This document shows positions 9,883 to 17,890 of a DNA stretch of 34,265 nucleotides, in pieces. Below the pieces are notes generated by a model, which was not told the DNA's origin, made no database searches, and saw only the letters and a program-made list of their open reading frames with translations. The DNA comes from Leptolyngbya sp. 'hensonii'. Its GTDB lineage: Bacteria > Cyanobacteriota > Cyanobacteriia > GCF-001939115. The DNA lies in contig NZ_MQTZ01000035.1 of NCBI RefSeq assembly GCF_001939115.1, positions 1 through 34,265 on the forward strand. The letters run 5' to 3'. Every line of letters starts with the position of its first letter. Position 1 is the stretch's first letter. Position numbers and translations under genes: made by a program.

Positions 9883-10315
9883 AATTGTTCTCCTCTCCCT
9901 GGGCGGCCTGCCAACTGCGGGCATCGTAGTAGAGATCTTCCAGAGAAATGCTGTACAGGGCCTCTTTCAGCTTCTGATGGAGCCGATTCCAGAGGGTAAA
10001 GGTGACCCAATCTCCGGCCTGGTCAGCATCCGGGACATGGTGAGGCAGGGGCTCGATCGTTTCCCCGACTGCCTCCAGAATCTGTCCCAGGGAAATTTGG
10101 GCAGGCAATCGCGTTAGTCGATAACCTCCATGGGCTCCTCGAACAGACTCAATCAGGCCAGCCCGACGCATTTCGATCAATAATTTTTCCAGGTAAGGTG
10201 CAGGTAAGTCCTGCCGTTGGGCAATTTCTCTAACAGAGGCAGGCTGATGACCAGGCTGTAAACTCAGATCCAGAAGGGCTTTGACACTGTAATGTCCCCG
10301 CGTTGTCAGTTTCAT
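9872..10315 (-). CDS. Rrf2-family transcriptional regulator without cysteines
   Basis: This is a winged-helix regulator of the Rrf2 family (relatives: IscR, NsrR, CymR). The N-terminus MKLTTRGHYSVKALLDLS and the recognition region REIAQRQDLPAPYLEKLL, followed by RGAHGGYRL, are classic for the family. The ATG at 10315 is chosen over 10342 because MKLTT is the standard family start and a GAGG site lies upstream; this gives 147 residues. The region that carries the three cluster-binding cysteines in IscR/NsrR contains none here, and the whole protein has no cysteine, so it is unlikely to hold a cysteine-ligated iron-sulfur cluster. It overlaps the start of cobD and is divergent from a sensor kinase, with a dyad between them. 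Its targets are unknown. Confidence 0.9.
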   Translation of the reverse strand: MKLTTRGHYSVKALLDLSLQPGHQPASVREIAQRQDLPAPYLEKLLIEMRRAGLIESVRGAHGGYRLTRLPAQISLGQILEAVGETIEPLPHHVPDADQAGDWVTFTLWNRLHQKLKEALYSISLEDLYYDARSWQAAQGEENNFVV

Positions 10316-10375
10316 AAAGTGGCCCTCGATCGTCCCTGCCACAAAAGTCTATTCCATCTTGAATGAGGATATGGT

Positions 10376-10396
10376 CTATCCAATCATTATGGATAG
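10376..10396. promoter_or_regulatory. Inverted repeat in the Rrf2/kinase divergent spacer (possible operator)
   Basis: CTATCCA and TGGATAG form a perfect 7-bp dyad around a 7-nt centre. It lies 60 nt upstream of the Rrf2 start and about 106 nt upstream of the kinase start. Size and position fit an operator for a dimeric regulator such as the adjacent Rrf2 protein. No binding data can be seen, and it could also be chance. Confidence 0.35.
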
Positions 10397-10502
10397 GACT
10401 GTCATTGAATGGTCATTTGCCAGGTTGGATACCAATAACCAATGACAAATCCAAACCCACCCCAGCCCTGCGGGTCATCCCTCCTGGGAGGAGATTAACC
10501 GA

Positions 10503-11828
10503 ATGACCAATGAGCAACCTATGTTCCAGGCTACCCGCAGACGACTTGCCCTGTGGTACACGATCGTCACAGCGGTACTGTTGTTGCTGTTTATCGGCAT
10601 GTCCTATCTCTATGTCCGCACGACCTTGATTGAGCGCATTGACGATACCCTCAACCATGTGGTGGAAGTGGTGCAACGATCGCTGGTGATCGAGCCTGTC
10701 AACTTTCATCAGGAAGGAGGAGAACTGCGGGTTAATGTGGAAGCCAGTTTTCCAAATCAGGCTGATGCTGGGGAGGATGACCATATTGATCTGGAGTGGT
10801 TCAGTCCCGACGGAGACCTGATCTGGTCTACTCTGGCCGAACCTCTGGGAATTCCACTCCATTCCAATCCCAGTGGAGAAACCGTCCATGTGGTTAAGGG
10901 AGAAGGGGTGCTCCGTCAGGTGACGCAGCGGGTGCAGATCGGTCGCCAGACCCTGGGCTACCTGCGGGTCAGTCACCCCTGGTTTGAAGTCACCAAGCCA
11001 ATTCAGCAACTCATCCTGGATTTAAGCCTGGGAACTGTGTTGGTGATTGTCGCCGTTGGGGCGATCGGCTGGTTTCTGTCCGGGTTGGCAATGGAACCTG
11101 TGCGGGATTCTTACCAGCGGTTGAAGCAGTTTACGGCAGATGCATCCCATGAGCTCCGAAACCCGATCGCCACCATTCAGACCAATGTTCAGGTGGCCCT
11201 GGCGGATCCAGATCCTGACCCGCAATTTCAGCAGCACCAGTTACAGGTGGTGGAGCGCTTGACTCGGCGGTTGGGGCGGTTGGTAGATGACCTGTTGTTT
11301 TTGGCTCGACAGGATAGCGGGATGGTCCAGCCCAAATGCTCGGAGGTGCTGATGGAGGACTTGTTGAAGGATGTTCTGGAGGAGCAGCAACTGATTGCCC
11401 TGGAAAAGCAGGTGTATCTGTCCTTGCAAATTCAGGAGCAGCCGTCTATTCCGATTAAAATTGTGGCCGATCGGGATCAGATGGCCCGCTTATTTACTAA
11501 CTTGATTGCCAATGCGGTGCAGTATACGTCAGCCGGGGGACAGGTGCAGGTAATGTTGCAACGGAGTGGCAAGAGTATTCAGGTCAAAGTGCAGGATACG
11601 GGGATGGGTATTCCAGAGGAGGCCCTGCCACAAATTTTCGATCGCTTCTACCGGGTAGACCCAGCCCGTACCCATCATCAGGGGGAACAACCACAACCAG
11701 CCAGTGGCACTGGATCTGGCTTGGGCTTGGCGATCGTGGACGCTATCGTTGAGAACCACCAGGGCCAGATTCAGGTGGAAAGTAAGCTGAACCTGGGTAC
11801 CACATTTACCGTGCTATTACCTGTGTAA
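10503..11828 (+). CDS. Sensor histidine kinase, membrane-bound, orphan
   Basis: This is a two-component sensor kinase. Its 441 residues show membrane span 1 at about 16-37, an extracytoplasmic sensor segment at about 38-172 with no domain I recognise, and span 2 at about 173-193. The HisKA H-box DASHELRNP follows with His216 as the likely phosphoacceptor. The ATPase domain has the N-box (NLIANAVQ, about 333-340), G1 (DTGMGI, 365-370), F-box (FDRFYR, about 379-384) and G2 (GSGLGLAIV, 404-412), so it looks catalytically complete. A GGAGGAG site lies 10 nt before the ATG. A complementary CCTCC lies just upstream and could pair with it. No response regulator is adjacent on either side. Confidence 0.93.
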   Translation: MTNEQPMFQATRRRLALWYTIVTAVLLLLFIGMSYLYVRTTLIERIDDTLNHVVEVVQRSLVIEPVNFHQEGGELRVNVEASFPNQADAGEDDHIDLEWFSPDGDLIWSTLAEPLGIPLHSNPSGETVHVVKGEGVLRQVTQRVQIGRQTLGYLRVSHPWFEVTKPIQQLILDLSLGTVLVIVAVGAIGWFLSGLAMEPVRDSYQRLKQFTADASHELRNPIATIQTNVQVALADPDPDPQFQQHQLQVVERLTRRLGRLVDDLLFLARQDSGMVQPKCSEVLMEDLLKDVLEEQQLIALEKQVYLSLQIQEQPSIPIKIVADRDQMARLFTNLIANAVQYTSAGGQVQVMLQRSGKSIQVKVQDTGMGIPEEALPQIFDRFYRVDPARTHHQGEQPQPASGTGSGLGLAIVDAIVENHQGQIQVESKLNLGTTFTVLLPV

Positions 11829-12232
11829 AAGCAAGCAGTTGGGCTGGAGGCTGGCTGGAGTTTGGTGGATTGAGGAAATGCCGGATAGCAGGATAGAAGC
11901 AGTTGGGAGTTCAGAGCCTGCAACAAAGTTTAAAATTCAGATCCTGATTATCTGGCGGCTCATCCCTAGCTTTCTGCCAACTCTATCTCCGGTATGTTGT
12001 ACTCACTACAAACGACATGTTTTTATAGCGTTATAACAGTCTTGGGACAATTAAAAAATCAAAACCAAAAATTAAGAATAAGCAATCTTTACGAAAGGCT
12101 GTTTTTAATTTTTGATTTTCAATTCACCCTTCTTCATTTGCACTACGTTGACACGGCAGAGTTTAAAACGAATCTTAATAAATGAGGCGATTGAGGTCAT
12201 TGATCGTCTGTATATCAAGGGGATAGATCAAG
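11829..12232. other. AT-rich gap with an imperfect inverted repeat
   Basis: This 404-nt stretch has no convincing gene; the small open frames in it have no ribosome-binding site or recognisable composition. From about 12050 to 12124 an AT-rich inverted repeat is visible: AAAATCAAAA at 12055-12064 pairs with TTTTGATTTT at 12110-12119. Poly-A/T runs flank both arms. It could be the kinase's transcription end or the remnant of a small AT-rich element of the kind scattered in cyanobacterial spacers. Confidence 0.4.
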
Positions 12233-12421
12233 ATGATCAGTAATTTATGTCCATGTTGTGAAACGGTTCTTTTGTACCATGTTAAAGGTCAGCAAGGATA
12301 TTGGTTTTGCAGGCATTGCTGGCAAGATATGCCTGTTTTATGTAACAGCTTGCGTAGTCCAGGGGTATCGCGCAGCAAGCAGGTAAAAGCTGAGGAATTG
12401 CAGGTGCTAGTATCCCAATAA
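12233..12421 (+). CDS. Small zinc-ribbon-like protein
   Basis: A 62-residue protein with two cysteine pairs in its first half: CPCC (residues 6-9) and CRHC (26-29). These are separated by an aromatic-rich linker (LLYHVKGQQGYWF) and followed by WQDMP. This spacing is that of a zinc ribbon or rubredoxin-like knuckle. I associate short proteins with this CPCC...YWFCRHCW pattern with cyanobacteria, but their function is not known to me. An AAGGGG site lies about 10 nt upstream of the ATG at 12233. The C-terminal third looks disordered. It stands alone between the AT-rich gap and a convergent csbD-like gene. Confidence 0.65.
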   Translation: MISNLCPCCETVLLYHVKGQQGYWFCRHCWQDMPVLCNSLRSPGVSRSKQVKAEELQVLVSQ

Positions 12422-12528
12422 ACCCATATCCAAGCTTCCAAAACCCCAGGCACATTATGCTCAGGGGCACTAGATTGTGTCCCTGATTTTTGATTGAGGG
12501 AATTCAGTTTTTTGGATCCGAGTGAACA

Positions 12529-12567
12529 ATTAGATCTCCAACTTCTTGAAGAAGTTGGAGATCTAAT
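12529..12567. terminator. Long perfect hairpin between convergent small genes
   Basis: A perfect 17-bp stem (12529-12545 with 12551-12567) closes on the 5-nt loop TTGAA. Outside it, GTG (12522-12524) and CAC (12568-12570) could extend the stem across a 4-nt bulge. It lies between the zinc-ribbon gene and the convergent CsbD-like gene, 33 nt past the latter's stop, where a bidirectional terminator is expected. There is no T-run on either side, so an intrinsic terminator is not certain. RNA stabilisation or a repeat-element origin are alternatives. Confidence 0.5.
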
Positions 12568-12600
12568 CACCGCAGTGGTTAAGGTGTGACCGCGCAGATC

Positions 12601-12783
12601 CTATTCGGCGGCTTTCCTGACTTCATCTTTAACATCTTCAACGGCATGACGAACACTGGCTTCTGCCTGCTTAGCCTTGCCTTCTGCCTGATCTTTGGTG
12701 TCTCCGGTTACCTTACCGATCGCTTCCTGAACTTTACCTTCAATGTTTTTTGCTGTGGCTTTTGCTCTATCTTCGAGAGTCAT
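12601..12783 (-). CDS. CsbD-like stress-response protein
   Basis: A 60-residue, highly charged helical protein of the CsbD/YjbJ family. It shows the family pattern AKNIEGKVQEAIGKVTGD followed by a second KDQAEGKAKQAEA segment. Such proteins are abundant under general stress in many bacteria, but their molecular role is unknown. An AGGAG site lies 8 nt before the ATG. The gene stands alone; a near-consensus -35 (TTGACG on the minus strand, about 12826-12831) is visible upstream without a clear -10. Confidence 0.88.
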   Translation of the reverse strand: MTLEDRAKATAKNIEGKVQEAIGKVTGDTKDQAEGKAKQAEASVRHAVEDVKDEVRKAAE

Positions 12784-13072
12784 GATATGTCTCCTTACCT
12801 ATCTAGAAAATGATCAGAAATCATCGCGTCAACACCTATGAGATTACTGATTGAATGCCGCAAATCTCATCTACCAGGAGACTGGATTGTGAATCTAATA
12901 ACTACTTCTAGAAAGGGAGATTAATGATAAGATAACCGGCTCTTGAGGTAGAGGTGGCAATTTTTTAAATCCATTAAACTGCAGGGAAATAGAATACCAG
13001 GCATTGCTAGCTGTTGCACAGTTAGCGGTTGAATGTCCTGGTTTTTATGCCCATCACAGTTGAGCAAAAGCC

Positions 13073-13666
13073 ATGACAAATCCCAATAGAAATCCCAATC
13101 GAAGTAACGAACCTATTCTGGATAATTCGATCGACGACACGATCAACGCTAGACCTGCCGATCAAAGGGAAATTGACTACCGCAATGGTTACGTTAAGGG
13201 ACGTGTTTTGGAGCGAGATACCCAGCAGGCCCATCAAAGGGTAAATGCAGAGATTCACCGGGCAAATGAAGCAACTAATGCTTTTAACGGGCTCATTTTA
13301 GGCATTATTTTGGCAGCAGGTGTGGGCTTTGCAGTAGCCGCTTTTTCCCTCTGGTACCGAGATCGTAATCCAGTCCAGATTGCGCCCGTTCCACCAGCCC
13401 CTACCTCTCCGGTGCCCAGCAACTCCACAGATCAAAAAACCATCATTGAGCGGACCACCGATCGGGTGCGAGAGATTCCTGTGCCCGTGCCCGTGCCCGC
13501 TCCCTCTTCTGAGGGAAATACAACAGCTCCTGCGCCTTCCCAGCCTCAAGGGACTTCCAATTCACCGGCAGATCAGCCCTCGGATTCTCCTTCCAACGAA
13601 ACCTCTGAATCTCAGCCCAGTGAGAGTCAAACGCCTCCTGCCGGAACAAATCCGTCGGGCCAATAG
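13073..13666 (+). CDS. One-pass membrane protein with Pro/Ser-rich tail
   Basis: I do not recognise a named family. The 197 residues split into a charged, Asn/Arg-rich N-terminal part (1-70) with a probable amphipathic helix around DTQQAHQRVNAEIHRANEA, one strong membrane span at about 71-95, and a low-complexity tail. The tail is rich in Pro, Ser, Thr, Gln and Glu, including a VPVPVPVPAP run encoded by a short GTGCCC tandem repeat. With the positive tail inside, the Pro/Ser-rich part would be outside. The gene lies 86 nt before the PIG-L gene on the same strand. Length and composition argue that it is real. Confidence 0.7.
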   Translation: MTNPNRNPNRSNEPILDNSIDDTINARPADQREIDYRNGYVKGRVLERDTQQAHQRVNAEIHRANEATNAFNGLILGIILAAGVGFAVAAFSLWYRDRNPVQIAPVPPAPTSPVPSNSTDQKTIIERTTDRVREIPVPVPVPAPSSEGNTTAPAPSQPQGTSNSPADQPSDSPSNETSESQPSESQTPPAGTNPSGQ

Positions 13667-13751
13667 GGCTTAACGACTTCTGATCAGGATGAAATCTTTA
13701 AGCACAACCGGGATAATTGAATCAAGGTTTTGCTAAAGCCCTAGACCTGAA

Positions 13752-14609
13752 ATGAATCCATACGAAAAGTTTGTTTCGACGATCGCGGCTCTCATGCAAG
13801 AAGCGGCCCTTTACCCCTTGGGCCATTTTGAACCCAGTACCCTGGTTTCTGCTCCAGCAGAGGCTCCTAGGGTACTTTTGTTTTCTCCCCATCCTGATGA
13901 TGAATGCCTGATTGGGGGGCTCCCTCTCCGTCTGCAACGGGAGCTCAAGATGAGGGTGATTAACGTTGCGGTGACCCAGGGTAGTAATCGGGAGCGGCAG
14001 GAGGAGCGTTATCAGGAGCTGACCAGAGCCTGCCAATATCTGGGCTTTGGGTTAATCCAAATTGGTGATCGGGGCCTGGAAGGCATTAATCTGTCCACCC
14101 GAACTCAGCAACCAGAAATCTGGAGGCAAGCCGTTGAGCAGATCGTCTCAATTTTGCAGGAGCAACAACCTACTGCCATTTTTTGCCCCCACGATCGAGA
14201 TGGGAATACGACTCACATTGGCACCCATTACCTGGTTTTTGATGCCCTGCAGCAAATGGCGACCGACTTCCATTGCATTATGGTGGAGACAGAGTACTGG
14301 CAGGCAATGGAGGATCCAAACCTGATGGTTGAATCTGGCGTTGAAGATGTAATTAGTTTCATTACAGCCCTGTCCTTCCATGCTGGTGAGGTCCGGCGTA
14401 ACCCGTATCACATCCGTCTACCCGCCTGGATGATTGATAACGTTCGGCGAGGAAGTGAACGGGTTGGTGGCCAGGGCAGCACTTCTGCTGGTTTTACCTT
14501 TGCAACGCTCTATCGTCTGCGTCGCTGGCAGGCCGGTCAGCTCCATGAGTTTCTTCCAGAAGGCAGAGTCATGGCTATCCCGGATGATTTATCTGAGTTT
14601 TTTGTATAG
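13752..14609 (+). CDS. PIG-L/LmbE-family deacetylase
   Basis: This is a zinc-dependent N-deacetylase family protein, acting on N-acetylglucosamine-type or related substrates. The metal site HPDDE is at residues 47-51, preceded by VLLFSP, and the second motif PHDRDGNTTHIGTH is at about 146-159; both are hallmarks of the family. It has 285 residues with no signal peptide, so it is probably cytoplasmic. A STAS protein follows 43 nt downstream on the same strand. The actual substrate cannot be read from sequence. Family members act in mycothiol or bacillithiol synthesis, antibiotic synthesis and glycolipid processing, and nothing nearby points to one of these. Confidence 0.9.
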   Translation: MNPYEKFVSTIAALMQEAALYPLGHFEPSTLVSAPAEAPRVLLFSPHPDDECLIGGLPLRLQRELKMRVINVAVTQGSNRERQEERYQELTRACQYLGFGLIQIGDRGLEGINLSTRTQQPEIWRQAVEQIVSILQEQQPTAIFCPHDRDGNTTHIGTHYLVFDALQQMATDFHCIMVETEYWQAMEDPNLMVESGVEDVISFITALSFHAGEVRRNPYHIRLPAWMIDNVRRGSERVGGQGSTSAGFTFATLYRLRRWQAGQLHEFLPEGRVMAIPDDLSEFFV

Positions 14610-14652
14610 TCTGAACCCATATACCCCATCAAGGTGTCCGAGTCACTCAATC

Positions 14653-14988
14653 ATGACGAGCATCCAAATTTTTCAACCTTCTAGAATGCTGACCAGCGTC
14701 AATGGAACTGAACTGCTGGATGGGATCGATCTTGCCCTGGAAGAGGGATATCAGCACTTCTTGATTGATATGCAAGATGCCATGTTCATGGATAGCAGTG
14801 GCCTCAGCTTTCTGGTCACGGCCTATAAGCGAGTTCGATCGGCAGGGGGAACCCTTTCCCTCTGTTCCCTGAAAGGACAGGCAGCCATGCTGGTGGAAAT
14901 TACTCGGATGGACAAGATGCTGGACATTTATTCCGATCGGGATGCTTTCCAGCGGGCCATTAACACCCGACAGGATATCTCCGGGTAG
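14653..14988 (+). CDS. STAS-domain protein (anti-sigma-factor antagonist type)
   Basis: A single STAS domain of 111 residues. Its core reads FLIDMQDAMFMDSSGLSFLV, with the conserved DSSGL at 47-51, where the second serine matches the regulatory phosphorylated serine of SpoIIAA. Such proteins are released from or bound to anti-sigma or switch kinases according to phosphorylation. The frame is open upstream to 14434, inside the PIG-L gene; the ATG at 14653 is chosen because the domain begins there (MTSIQIFQPS). No HPK-like kinase or PP2C phosphatase partner is seen nearby, so partners must be encoded elsewhere. Confidence 0.9.
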   Translation: MTSIQIFQPSRMLTSVNGTELLDGIDLALEEGYQHFLIDMQDAMFMDSSGLSFLVTAYKRVRSAGGTLSLCSLKGQAAMLVEITRMDKMLDIYSDRDAFQRAINTRQDISG

Positions 14989-15089
14989 ATACGGATCACA
15001 CCTTCATCCCTCTGATATCACAGGGTAGGGATCTTAAAAATCACCTTAATCTATTGGAAACCTTAGGGTGGATACCTGGAGTTATAGTC

Positions 15090-15800
15090 ATGCCGCATTC
15101 GAGTATGACTAAGATGAACCGCACACTGAAACTTATTGCCATTCTGGGGACGGTGACTTTACTGGGTGGAGTCCCTGCGATTGCAGAGGCAAAACCAGTT
15201 GCAGCCCCCATCACGCAACAGATGAAAGTTGATAACTTCACCCGTCAAGGTATTCAGAAAGCGGAAGCTGGAGATTTCAACGCTGCGCTGATCGAGTTTG
15301 ACCGGGCGGTGAAAGCGAGTCCTAAAAGTGCAAGCGCTTACTACAACCGGGGCTTGGCTCAGTATGGTCTCAAGAATTATGAGGCTGCCATCGCGGATTT
15401 CAACCAGGCCATTCAACTCAATCCAGCCTATGCCAATGCCTACGGGAATCGGGGCTTGATTCGATATGCCCAGGGCAACATGCGAGGTGCGATCGCAGAC
15501 TATAACCAGGTTTTAAAGCTTAACCCTAAAGATGCCAATGCCTATAACAACCGGGCTCTGGCTCGGGTGGCTCTAGGGGACTACAAGGGAGCCATGCGAG
15601 ATTTCACACGAGCCATCATTGCTGACCCTAATTTCGCGGATGCTTATTACAGTCGGGGCGTTGTGGCCAATCGGATGGGAGATGTGCAGGGCTCACGGGC
15701 TGACCTGCAGCAGGCTGCCGATCTCTATCGCAAACAAGGCCTGATGGAAGAATACCAGTATGCGATGAACAACATGCAGCAACTGAGTACAGTGAACTAG
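15090..15800 (+). CDS. Secreted TPR-repeat protein
   Basis: An exported tetratricopeptide-repeat protein. A signal peptide covers roughly residues 1-35 (charged start, hydrophobic LIAILGTVTLLGG, then AIAEA as a cleavage region). About four TPR units follow, recognised by repeated AYYNRGLAQYG..NYEAAIADFNQAIQLNP patterns. The likely role is protein-protein interaction in the periplasm or thylakoid lumen; the partner is unknown. The frame opens at 15054, but the ATG at 15090 has a GGAG site 8 nt upstream and makes a better signal peptide, giving 236 residues; ATG 15105 is another candidate. Confidence 0.88.
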   Translation: MPHSSMTKMNRTLKLIAILGTVTLLGGVPAIAEAKPVAAPITQQMKVDNFTRQGIQKAEAGDFNAALIEFDRAVKASPKSASAYYNRGLAQYGLKNYEAAIADFNQAIQLNPAYANAYGNRGLIRYAQGNMRGAIADYNQVLKLNPKDANAYNNRALARVALGDYKGAMRDFTRAIIADPNFADAYYSRGVVANRMGDVQGSRADLQQAADLYRKQGLMEEYQYAMNNMQQLSTVN

Positions 15801-15855
15801 GGAAACACCACAGAACAGTTCCGGTGACTTTGCGTTTCTACGGTGAAAATATTCT

Positions 15856-17604
15856 CTAAGCCTCTAATCCTCTGGACAAATATGTTGCAGCCCCTTGAGG
15901 TCGTCCCCAGAGAATACGTTCCTGTTTATAAATCGCCATCCCTGGTTTTGCCCCTTTGGGTTTGTAAACATGCCGGGGCTCAGTATAGACGATCGGAACC
16001 TGCTCGCTGAGACGCCCCCGGCTGTAGTAGGCTGCCAGATCAGCCGCGAACTGGAGATCGACTTTCTCTGGCACAGCCCCTGGCTCTAATCGCAACAGCA
16101 CATGGCTACCGGGGATTTCCTGGGTATGGAACCAGAGATCATAGTCTCCAGCCAAACGAAACGTGAGCTGATCATTCTGCCGGTTGTTGCGACCAACGAG
16201 AAGTTCAAAGTTACTGGGGGTTCGGTAGCGGTGAAAGTCAATGCCAGAGTCATTCGTCTCCATCCGACTCCGATAGCCTGAAGCCTCCAGATAGCCCTGC
16301 TGAATCAGTTCATCTCGAATTTCCTCCAGAGCAGGCAGGTCAGCCGAGGTCTGATAGCGATCCATCTGGGTTAGAGAGGCTTCTACCTGTTCCAGGTACT
16401 GGATTTCTGCTTCTACCGCTGCTAGCAGGGGCAACACGGCTGTGCGGGCTCGCTTTAACTTCTGATGCTGTTTATAGAAAGCCTGGGCATTCTGAACGGC
16501 ATTTTTTTCTGGATTCAGGGAAATAGAAACAGGGTCCCCAGTCATAAAATCGGGCAGTTCGATCGTCGTCATGCCCGGTTGCCAGTGGTGCAGGTGCGCC
16601 ATCAGGAGATCGGCCTGTTCCCGGTAGCAATCGGCCCCTTCAGATTGCTGCAACCGGTTTCTGAAGGTTGTTTTTTTCTGATTCAGCTTCTCCAGCAGAA
16701 TTTTAAGCTTCTGGCCTAATTGGTGGTGCACCTGCTCAAACCGTTGCTGATTCAGTTGCTGACCGTAGTAGCTCTGGATTATCTGTTGTACGGTTTCGAC
16801 CGGAGACACCCGTTGCCAGCCCAGGACCGTGTAGCCCGATCGGGTCCAACCGGGCGAAAAAGTACCCCTGTCCAGACTCTGAAGCCACTCCTGCCAGCGA
16901 TGGAACAGCCGTTGCCAATCTTCGGTCTGCAGTCGATCGGTGGCTTGTTCGGGGTCCAATCCGGCTTCCTGCAGCATGGAAACGACCAGAGCTGAACTCA
17001 GGCCCCGGTAAGTTTTGAGCAAGTTCCGTTTAATAGGCCCTGGGAGCAGGCTGACCCGTTCCTGCCAGCGAGCCAGAGATTCCTGGGCTGTTGGGATGGC
17101 GTCCAGCAAGGTGGGGGGAGGTTCATAGGGCTGGCCAGTCAGAATGGGGCGCACCCTCGACTGTTGAGAACTGACCTGGTGGGCAGCCGTCACAATCAGA
17201 CCCTCCCGATTGACGAGAATGACATTGCTGTACTTGCCCATAATTTCTGTGTAGAGGTGCCAGAGAATTGGATCATCGGGGCGGCGGGCAAATTTCAGAT
17301 CGATCGCCCGCTCCCAGGGAGCAATGGTCGCGATTTCCACCAGGGCCAGCCCGTTGAGTTGGTGCTGCAATTGCTGACTGAAGGTAAAGGTATCTGGATC
17401 ACGGGGTGGGGGATCTCCCAGACACAGGTGAGCTGCCTGGGGATGCCAACACAGGGTCAGCCATCCTCGACCCTGCAATGTCCGGAGGGCAATAGCCAGG
17501 GTATGGCGATCTCGCTGGTAGACCTGTTCCAGACGGGCAGGCAACCAGTTTTGGCGTAATTCCCCGCAAATAGCCGTGAGCGTTGTGAAATCAACAGGTT
17601 GCAC
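15856..17604 (-). CDS. rqcH: NFACT-family ribosome quality-control protein RqcH
   Basis: Homologue of RqcH/NEMF/Tae2 (once called fibronectin-binding protein A), which binds stalled 50S subunits and recruits Ala-tRNA to tag nascent chains. The 582 residues show NFACT-N (FTFSQQLQHQLNGLALVEI, about 72-91; EIMGKYSNVILV in the middle), a coiled-coil middle, and NFACT-R at the C-terminus (DLWFHTQEIPGSHVLLR, then HVYKPKGAKPG). The Asp-Arg pair needed for alanine tailing in Bacillus RqcH (D97/R98) is replaced here by Glu-Arg (PWER, E98-R99). The gene stands alone, convergent with the TPR gene. Confidence 0.93.
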   Translation of the reverse strand: MQPVDFTTLTAICGELRQNWLPARLEQVYQRDRHTLAIALRTLQGRGWLTLCWHPQAAHLCLGDPPPRDPDTFTFSQQLQHQLNGLALVEIATIAPWERAIDLKFARRPDDPILWHLYTEIMGKYSNVILVNREGLIVTAAHQVSSQQSRVRPILTGQPYEPPPTLLDAIPTAQESLARWQERVSLLPGPIKRNLLKTYRGLSSALVVSMLQEAGLDPEQATDRLQTEDWQRLFHRWQEWLQSLDRGTFSPGWTRSGYTVLGWQRVSPVETVQQIIQSYYGQQLNQQRFEQVHHQLGQKLKILLEKLNQKKTTFRNRLQQSEGADCYREQADLLMAHLHHWQPGMTTIELPDFMTGDPVSISLNPEKNAVQNAQAFYKQHQKLKRARTAVLPLLAAVEAEIQYLEQVEASLTQMDRYQTSADLPALEEIRDELIQQGYLEASGYRSRMETNDSGIDFHRYRTPSNFELLVGRNNRQNDQLTFRLAGDYDLWFHTQEIPGSHVLLRLEPGAVPEKVDLQFAADLAAYYSRGRLSEQVPIVYTEPRHVYKPKGAKPGMAIYKQERILWGRPQGAATYLSRGLEA

Positions 17605-17689
17605 AGTGAACTCTAAATCCTACTGGAGGGTAATCCCGATCGCGGCTGTCCATCCCAGTCAAGGCTCTCAGGTTTATAGCTGGAATAGG

Positions 17690-17719
17690 TTGACTGAGCA
17701 AAAATACTTAACCTATAAT
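17690..17719 (+). promoter_or_regulatory. Sigma-70-type promoter upstream of the DUF1830 gene
   Basis: TTGACT (17690-17695), an 18-nt spacer and TATAAT (17714-17719) make a near-consensus promoter on the plus strand, predicting a start near 17726. It faces the DUF1830 gene, whose ATG lies about 175 nt further on. It is the best housekeeping-type promoter I could see in the window. Confidence 0.6.
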
Positions 17720-17836
17720 ATTCTTAACGAATTTAAACAAATTTAATAGGTTGTTTGCAAATTGACTGAAGTGAGTCTGAGTGGTAAAGCCTATGAGAAT
17801 TCCTAGGTATTTTCCATTTTGAAGGATCTCACTTCT

Positions 17837-17890
17837 ATGCTACAAACAGTGCTTCAATCTACTGCCTTCGTTTCCACACACAAGCTTTGA
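17837..17890 (+). CDS. Possible 17-residue leader peptide
   Basis: An ATG at 17837 with AAGGA 10 nt upstream opens a 17-codon frame ending TGA at 17888-17890, 10 nt before the DUF1830 start. The peptide (MLQTVLQSTAFVSTHKL) has no run of a single amino acid that would suggest classic attenuation. It may be a chance frame; its better ribosome-binding site than the following gene makes translational coupling conceivable. Confidence 0.25.
   Translation: MLQTVLQSTAFVSTHKL

Noticed and set aside
11839..12185. Two small plus-strand frames after the kinase
   Set aside because: No ribosome-binding site, AT-rich low-quality translation, and they cross the inverted repeat.
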